Positions 57,542-64,000 of a stretch of DNA of 64,000 nt are shown one piece after another. The first letter of the stretch is position 1; every line of letters starts with the position of its first letter. Below the pieces are notes generated by a model. It saw nothing but the letters and a program-made list of their open reading frames with translations, was not told the DNA's origin and ran no database searches. The stretch comes from Anthoceros angustus (lineage: Eukaryota > Streptophyta > Anthocerotopsida > Anthocerotales > Anthocerotaceae), in NCBI GenBank assembly GCA_010909165.1, contig MU008167.1, positions 310,001-374,000 on the forward strand. The letters are read 5' to 3'. Both the position numbers and the translations under genes were made by a program.

Positions 57542-58139
57542 GTATGCAAAGGGCGCAAACGCTGACACAGATGAGGATGATTCACCAGTTCCAAACAAGA
57601 AAAACTTGCAGACCTACAGTGGTGAGATGGTCACGGAGGTAAAAAGCAAGACGGTGACCAAGGAAGTCCATGTATGGAAGATATCTAGTGATATCAGCGA
57701 GGAAGATCAAGTCAAGATCAAGGAAACATTGGATTGAAACCGGGGGGCTTTTGCATTCAACTGGAATGAGCTGGGAAGGTACGATTGCATCAAATTCAAG
57801 ATCGTGACCACCACCTAGGAGCCCATCTCGAAAACGACACAAGTTGAATGCGCAAACGCTGACACAGATGAGGATGATTCACCAATTCCAAACAATAAAA
57901 ACTTGCAGACCTACAATGGTGAGATGGTCACGGAGGTAAAAAGCAAGACGGTGACCAAGGAAGTCCATGTATGGAAGATATCTAGTGATATCAACGAGGA
58001 AGATCAAGTCAAGATCAAGGAAATGCTGGATTTAAACCGGGGGGCTTTTGCATTCAACTGGAATGAGCTGGGAAGGTACGATCGCATCAAGTTCAAGATC
58101 GTGACCACCACCTAGGAGCCCATCTCGAAAATGACACAA
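57542..58139. repeat. Tandem duplication before the reverse transcriptase (~0.3 kb)
   Basis: 57,548-57,846 recurs as 57,852-58,145, both starting GCGCAAACGCTGACACAG and ending in an ACACAAGTTGAAT segment. Differences are substitutions rather than indels, so this one may be real. Confidence 0.85.
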
Positions 58140-59640
58140 GTTGAATCGTCTTGAGTGGGATGTGGTAGAGAAGCGGTGTAAGAAATTGCATGATGTAGGA
58201 CTGATCAGGAAGTCGGACTCGCAGTATGCAGCTGCCATAGTCGTACCTCTGAAGAAGGATGAGAATGGTGAGTGGAAAGATCACAGGGACTATTGGCCCT
58301 TGAATGAGGTGACACCGATGGAAAGGTACCCAATGCTGACGCCAGATGAAATTTTCGACGCCGTTGGCAAGGCTAAGTATTTCACCACGCTCGATTTTCG
58401 CTCGTGATTCAATCAAATTATCATAGAAGATGCAGACAAGTGCAAGACGACATTTTAGGGCAGGGATCAGCTGTGGGAGTGGGAAATCATGCCATTTGGG
58501 TTGAAAAATGCCTCTATTTACTTCCAGCGGATCACAGATATGGAGTTGCAAGGAGATAGAGTATCTCGGGCATAAGATTGTGCCAGAAGGGATCATGCCA
58601 CAGCTGGCAAAGGTTCAGGCTATGATGCGGATGCCCAGGCCACGAGCTGTGGCAGCATTGAGGGCTTTCCTAGGCCTGATCAACTATTATCGCTGGTTCA
58701 TGAAGGACATGAGTGCGATTTGCAAGGCGTTGTATGACATACCCAAGAAGAACATGGCTTGGTAAAGGGAGTTGGAGCATGAAGCAGCGTGGCAGGAGCT
58801 GAAAGATCAGCTCGCAGAAAGGCCCATGCTGGCTCGGCCAGATTTTGAGAGACCATTTGTCTTACACACAGACCGGAGCATTGCGAGGATTGGAGCCGTG
58901 CTTTCCCAAGTGACAGAACAAGGAGAGGAGCATGTTGTGACGTATGCCAGCAGGTCTAACAATTCAGCAGAGGCCAATTATTTGTTCTATGAGGGTGAGT
59001 GTCTGGCTGCAGTTTGGGCAATGTTGCATTTTCCTATGTATCTGTTTGGAAGAAGGTTTCATTTGGTGACAGATCACCAGCCCCTACAGTGGCTCATGAA
59101 AAACATGAAACTCAGTGGGAAACTGGCAAGGTGGGCTTAGCCATTATTAGAATGTGACATGGAGATTGTGCATAGGGCAGGAAATACATTTGAATGCTGA
59201 CGGTTTAAGTAGAAATCCAGTACGTGATGACATAAACATGACTGAAGCATGCCATGACCAAGTCCGAGAGATGCCCGGTATGTTTGTCGCTCTTATGGCT
59301 CAGGAAGATGAGGAGTTTGCGTACGTTGTGTTAGGAGAATCCAGCAAAGACATCTGGGAGCAGCAAAAAGCCATTCAATTTCTGCAGCATGGCAAGGTAG
59401 ATGGTCGGGTGTTGCCATCTCAACTGTCCAGGTTGCAACGACGAGTTGTCAGGTACACTTGGCAGGATGGCAGCTTATGGTGCATGATGGTGAAGTACAG
59501 AAGGAGGTACCACCACCAACAGACAGAAGTGCGATTTTACTCACTGGCATATACTGATGCCAATAGGATAGTTTAAGAATATGCCGATGCCAAGGCTAGT
59601 AGATATAGACCCTTCCACAGAGGACAAGCTCATATCATAG
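58140..59640 (+). pseudogene. Gypsy reverse transcriptase-RNase H remnant
   Basis: The fingers and palm are recognisable (KKLHDVGLIRKSDSQYAAA; PLKKDENGEW; YPMLTPDEIFD; AKYFTTLDFRS; MPFGLKNA). The sequence then jumps from FQRITDMEL at about 58,540 to EIEYLGHKI at 58,555, so roughly 180 bases including the YxDD catalytic box are missing. RNase H follows (FVLHTDRSIARIGAVLSQ; LFYEGECLAAVWAM; LVTDHQPLQWLM) and then NADGLSRNP. In-frame stops occur after DFRS, before GRDQLWEW, after NMAW and after ARWA. Confidence 0.88.
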
Positions 59641-61060
59641 TTTGTCCTCTAAATGTGCAATGCAAGAGTGTTGTGAGGAGGCCAAAGCTATAACTCTGAG
59701 AGCGATGTGTGAAGAATTTGCGTATTGTTCTCGTGGGGAGAGTGTTTGTGCCACAACGTGCGAGCTACTCTCTCCTATTGTTATTGGTTTGTATGCATAT
59801 TTGCCAATTAGATATTTTTGTTTGGTTGCCTATCGAGGAAGTGCTCATATGAATGCAAGTGCTTACCTTGCGCGATAGTTGTATCATTCTTAACCAGTAT
59901 ATGGATGTTGGCTGTTAGGATTTCACGTGTTAACACAAATGATGAACCAGCAATATGAGGAACCCTTTTTGGTAGTTGTCATAGAACCCACAACAACTGT
60001 GTCAGCAGGGAAAGTCGAGATGGGCCCTTTTAGAACATTCCCACAGGGGACAGGGTTACAAGCCTCCTGATGAGCCTACTTTGAAGTACCAAACGATACC
60101 ATTGAACAAGTTTAAGGACTTCGCAGTTCATTGCAAGCAGTTTTATACCATTGCTGATTTCATTACCACATGAAGGCAGGTTGCGGCCTGTGTTCTCGTG
60201 GGTGACGGTTGCTGTATGGTTCTTGCAGTATTACCCTTAAGGCATAACGTATTTCAAGTCCTCTATAGACTCTTAGCTCTTGGACCTACTTTGGAACAAG
60301 TACTGGGTGAACACACTTTCGTCCTCCTCCCTCCTGGGCAACCGATAACCCATTGCTGGACAGGTATTAGATGTAGGTGAGTTTGCTACCTTGGCCATTT
60401 GCAGGAGATTGCAATGTCAATCCACCTGACTATGCTTGAGGGATATTAATATGTGATGTGTGTTTTGCAGTCGACAAGTTAGAATAGGTTGAAAGCCAAC
60501 TACCACCTTCAGGGCGCATGGGTAGCTTCTTCATAGCTAAACCGTAGAATGCTGCGTCATCGCATAGTCTTGTTGTACATAAACATTCATGCAGAAGTAA
60601 CGTTAGTTGAGTTCAATCAGGTGAGAGTGTGATGCACCTAGAGAAATTAACTACCGAATCTGAACGGCTTTTCTTTTAGCACTTGTATTGGATCTGATCG
60701 AAGTAGCAGGGAGAGCGAGGGACCTTTGCACTGTTTGCATCCTCATACATCATCTTGGTTGGCTATCTTGTTTGCACGCAGACCAGATGCACGATGTAGG
60801 TGATACAATCTTCAGCATGTAACCCTAAACCCCAAGCATCACTTTGGATACCTGATGGCAAGCTGAAGCCTGCATTCATCGAACAGGAGCGAAGATCCAT
60901 GCCTTTGCGTAGGGGCAAGACATTTCCAAAAAACATGTGCATCTGTGTTTCACGCGATAAAAAAACATATGTATATATATAAGAAAAACTCTAAATGGCA
61001 GAGGAGAAAATGGATGATAACATTCGATCAACATAGCCCAACTTATGTGACAAAAAGTTT
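59641..61060. other. Gypsy 3' remnant and spacer, no gene seen
   Basis: The integrase expected here cannot be recognised. Short frames (59,642-59,878 and 60,800-60,982) show no motif. A TATATATATAAG run lies at 60,970-60,982. Confidence 0.5.
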
Positions 61061-62160
61061 TGTATCGCATACCAGAAAGTTTTCCGGGGGGCCGCAGCCC
61101 CGACCGATGTGGTCATGGGTGACATACCGAAATAGTTCCGCTGTATGCGACGGGATCTTTCTGTCCACAACCCTAAAAAAATGTGGACGCCGCGTGATCG
61201 GATCGGTATTCCATATGATGGGCCATATGCTGTCGTCAACCTACCTGATGATGCAAACAAAGTTTTCACGATACACAAAAACTTTTTCTCTCTCGGGTTT
61301 AGGGTTGCGTTTAGGGTCATTTGCGTTTTTGTGCTATTGCAGCATGCATCTGGGCGGCATATGTGGGTGGCGTACCGTTTACATTTGCGTTTGTGCTGCA
61401 CTCATCATTTGTGTTTTGCGGTGAGTGCGTTGCCCTTGCGTGCGGTGGCTGCGACGGCACTCGTGACATAAGCAAACGCTTCACCGCCTATGGGGATGTA
61501 GTTTCACATAGCACTAAGTACCCTGAAACAAGCTTGTACCACAAGGACCAACACAAGAAGGGCTTCCATGAAAACAATTGCACAGATACAAGGCTTGCAC
61601 CCAAAAAAGCCTGTAGTGCACAAGTGTAAAGTTCAAAGGGCCTACTGGACTACATAACGCGGCAGGCTGACCCCTATCCACGCCCATGGTGAGGCTTCAA
61701 CTTGTGTCCACTGCTGCAGGTACTCGGACAATGCCTCCCTCTTGCTCCTGCACTCCCTATACAATGTCTTGGCCGCCTGTTTAACATGAATGTGTGGTGA
61801 TCGGAACCCTAAAACCCTAAACAAGAAAACATGTGCATGACACAATCGGAACACCAGGCTAATATTGTGTCATAAAAAGTTTTTGCCCTGCATACAAACC
61901 TACCGAAGCTGATGTGGCACTGCAAGTATCTGAATGATGCCGTGGCATATTTCCATAGTGTACACCCAAAAAAACAAAGTCCCACACACGAAGCCGAGTG
62001 ACCAGATCGGTATTCCAGACCATCATGCGATGATGTGGAATATATATTACGAAGGAATCTTAAGATGCCGAGGCATGTAAGTGTAGAATATAAGCGAAAA
62101 AAAATTATCCCATTTAAGTAGCCGGGTGACGACTTCGATATTCCATAGTATGGAGGAAGA
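61060..62160. repeat. Degenerate repeat with CGGTATTCCA motif
   Basis: GATCGGATCGGTATTCCATA (61,197-61,216), GACCAGATCGGTATTCCAGA (62,002-62,021) and GACGACTTCGATATTCCATA (62,129-62,148) are each preceded by CCCTAAAAAAA/CCCAAAAAAAC-type text and followed by a CAT-rich end. They look like three decayed copies of one unit of unknown nature. Confidence 0.5.
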
Positions 62161-62290
62161 GGAAACGGAAGAGGAAGAGGAAGAGGAGGAGGTTTTTTAT
62201 TAAGGGGTGAACTCGTATTTCTCACGTTTCCTTTTCCATGTAGCTGTGTACCTAGGTACCTACATAGCTATGTACATACGCTCATCGTAC
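62150..62290. repeat. Dispersed noncoding repeat, copy B
   Basis: A GAAGAGGAAGAGG run followed by TTTTTTATTAAGGGGTGA and TTTCCTTTTCCATG resembles 27,950-28,290. Confidence 0.5.
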
Positions 62291-62299
62291 AATGTCCAT

Positions 62300-62766
62300 T
62301 GGCTGGACGTTCTCACAGCCTCACAGCACTCGACTTTTAAACGTTGTAACGCTGTTCTGGAGTCGCCGAGCACGAAGCTTATAGTCTCATCAGTGCAGCA
62401 GGCCTGCAGGCGAGCGTGATCTGAGAGCAGAATTGAAGGCAACTTGTGGCAGCTTCTGCCAATCTAAGCAATGCAGGCTGGGATTCGGAGGAAGGAAGCG
62501 GGCTGTTGCACTGTTGCAGTCAAACGATTGCTTGGAACCTGCTTGGAAGTGCACGGAACGGCCGGGGTTGCTTGAGGTGCAGCACACGGATTTGTTGATC
62601 GAGCGGGGAAGGATTGGATCGGATCGGGGGATTGCGGCCAGGATTTGGTTGGATGAAGGAATTCTGAATTTCAGGTGTTCCGATCTGCCTGCCAGCCAGA
62701 GCTGGATGTGGATTTGGCGGTGAACGCTAGGGCAGCAGCTGCGGAGAGCGACCCGCTGCGGTGTTG
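62300..62766 (+). promoter_or_regulatory. SAC9 5' flank and leader
   Basis: This stretch precedes the SAC9 start codon. It is GC-richer than the transposon zone and has no intact gene. I see no firm promoter element; a long leader is likely. Confidence 0.4.
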
Positions 62767-64000
62767 ATGGCGGAACGTCGGGGTATGTGGGAGGAAGGGG
62801 ATGCTCTGTTTGCTGGGCGTCTCCTGTCTTTGCCATTTTGTGATGTGTCGCTGTGCTTTGTGTTCGAGTTGCTGAAACCCTGTTGTGGTGGATCGACGGT
62901 GATGGAGCAGAGACGACAGTGGTTGTGGTGGAGTTGGAGTCAGGGGAGTTCTTTGTCATTGCGAGCCTCGCCGGGCAGCGCGAGACACAGGTTATCGGGG
63001 TTGATCCGACGACAGGCGCACTCTGCTATTCTGGTCGGCCAGGAGTGGACGTGTTTCCGACAGAGGCGGAGGCTCTGCAGTACGTAACAGGCAACTCGCG
63101 TTGGATTCCCAAGAGCACTTGGTATGGGAAAGCAATTCTTGGCTATGCTGTGCTCGGAAGCGTGGGCCTCCTGCTCATTGCTATCAGGCTACGGACATCC
63201 ATTCCTTTTCTTCCGGGGGGTGATTCTGTTCAAACGGTTGTTGAAAGCAAGTGGGTGAAAATTCCTCTCAGAAACCCGCAGCCTTTGTTGAAAGGGGAGG
63301 TGAAGAATGCATCCGATTTCGCCGGCATCGACATTGACAACGTCCACTTCTTCTGTGAGACAAGGGACATCACTCGGCCGTTCCCTAGTCCCAGATCGGT
63401 TCAGTCTCCAGACGAGGAATTTGCCTGGAACTCGTGGTTATCATCCCCTTTTAAGGCGATTGGTCTGCCCCGGCACTGTGTGGTTCTTTTGCAGGTACAT
63501 ATATACTCCGAGTGGTTGCCTATTAGAACAGCTCAACAGACGGCAGCTGAATCTTTGGAAAGCAAGGTATCGTCTGATTTGAAGGTTTTTGGTGCAGGGG
63601 CTTGCAGATAGTCGCACATTCACAACTCATGATGGTGAGCAGCTAACCGTAGCTCTTACAGCAAGGCGAAGCCGTTTACATCCTGGGACGAGATACCTGG
63701 CTCGTGGCCTGAATGGAGCTTTCAGCACAGGTTTGATTGCCTAAATATCTGACCTTTCTTACTGATCACTCTGAAACATTCCCATGACTGAAGCTGTGGG
63801 TTCCTCCTTCTCTGGCTTGGTCTTGGTTTGCAGGAAATGAAGTTGAGTGTGAGCAGCTGGTTTGGCCTCATGTTGCCCCAGGACTGCCAGTTCCTTTTGC
63901 TATGTACCTCTGGCGGCGAGGAACAGTTCCTTTGTGGTGGGGGGCTGAGATCAAGTCCAACATTGCGGAAGCAGAAATTTTTGTTTGTGAGAAGAGGACC
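62767..64000 (+). CDS. SAC9: SAC9 phosphoinositide phosphatase, 5' part (cut by window end)
   Basis: Plant SAC9 is a large SAC-domain and WW-domain protein acting on phosphoinositides, with a role in PI(4,5)P2 turnover and endocytosis in Arabidopsis. Exons fit in frame: 62,767-62,782, 62,911-63,494, 63,598-63,730 and 63,834 to the window end, covering about 300 residues of a protein usually over 1,600. The first exon is only 16 nt and codes MAERR plus one base. It is supported because the second exon has no in-frame ATG after the upstream stop and joins to ETTVVVVELESGEF, as in the family. Conserved stretches include TQVIGVDPTTGALCYSG, GYAVLGSVGLLLIA, WVKIPLRNPQP, HFFCETRDITRPFPSPRS, RRSRLHPGTRYLARGLN, GNEVECEQLVW and WRRGTVPLWWGAE. 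The catalytic CX5R motif lies beyond the window. No lesion seen. Confidence 0.93.

Larger units (their letters stand above)
56000..59640 (+). mobile_element. Dead Ty3/gypsy retrotransposon with cytosine methyltransferase
   Basis: The order is an unidentified N-terminal stretch (56,014-56,331), a DNA cytosine methyltransferase region (about 56,340-57,540), then gypsy reverse transcriptase (57,850-58,765), RNase H (58,790-59,210) and a post-RNase H stretch (to 59,580). I did not recognise protease, integrase core or flanking LTR pairs. Stops, shifts and a missing catalytic palm segment make it non-functional. Confidence 0.8.

Noticed and set aside
1-64000. CRISPR arrays, rRNA or bacterial operons
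   Set aside because: No direct-repeat/spacer structure, no rRNA-like sequence, and all host genes have spliceosomal introns; by eye no convincing tRNA cloverleaf was found.

Overview
This is a nuclear window from a streptophyte, either a charophyte alga or a seed-free land plant. The evidence is a plant-type mitochondrial biotin synthase, a plant FACT subunit SSRP1, a plant clathrin light chain, Y14/RBM8A, the plant-specific SAC9 phosphatase, PLS-class PPR proteins with an E/E+ tail, and short GT-AG introns. A Ty3/gypsy element carrying a DNA cytosine methyltransferase hints at a charophyte, but the species cannot be fixed from sequence alone.

Layout. 1-3.9 kb: degenerate retroelement-like sequence, with its first ~1.9 kb present as two noisy tandem copies. 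4.17-9.59 kb: SSRP1 (+), 16 exons, two internal blocks of exons duplicated. 10.28-12.07 kb: BIO2 (-), six exons, complete, convergent with SSRP1. 12.5-16.4 kb: an AT-rich island with a broken thymidine-kinase-like gene and short tandem repeats. 16.8-37.5 kb: a segmental tandem duplication whose ancestral unit, all on the minus strand, is PPR - clathrin light chain - Y14. In copy 1 (16.8-27.8 kb) the PPR gene is dead, the light chain intact and Y14 intact. In copy 2 (30.0-37.5 kb) the PPR gene is nearly intact, the light chain dead and Y14 intact. Copy 1 also holds a ~4.2 kb stretch between light chain and Y14 that copy 2 lacks.

37.7-62 kb is transposon territory: a fragment of a non-LTR element, a ~0.29 kb-period satellite, an unidentified ORF with an in-frame stop, a CACTA-type DNA transposon (41,680-47,321) with perfect ends and a GGT target duplication, a tandem copy of that element's right end, a minisatellite, a long decayed LINE-like element (50.7-55.1 kb), and a dead Ty3/gypsy element (56-59.6 kb) whose methyltransferase region is itself interrupted by a probable solo LTR. 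From 62.77 kb to the end is the 5' part of SAC9 (+), cut by the window edge.

Data quality. Several tandem duplications differ mainly by small and homopolymer indels, and in SSRP1 the two copies carry lesions on opposite sides of the junction. This looks like unmerged contig overlaps or gap filling with error-prone long reads rather than biology. Frameshifts in SSRP1 and in PPR copy 2 should therefore not be read as real until checked. Substitution-type lesions, such as the nonsense codons in PPR copy 1 and the lost start codon of light-chain copy 2, are more trustworthy.

The host genes have unrelated housekeeping roles: chromatin (SSRP1), biotin synthesis (BIO2), RNA processing (PPR, Y14), vesicle coating (clathrin light chain) and phosphoinositide turnover (SAC9). 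They form no operon or pathway cluster.
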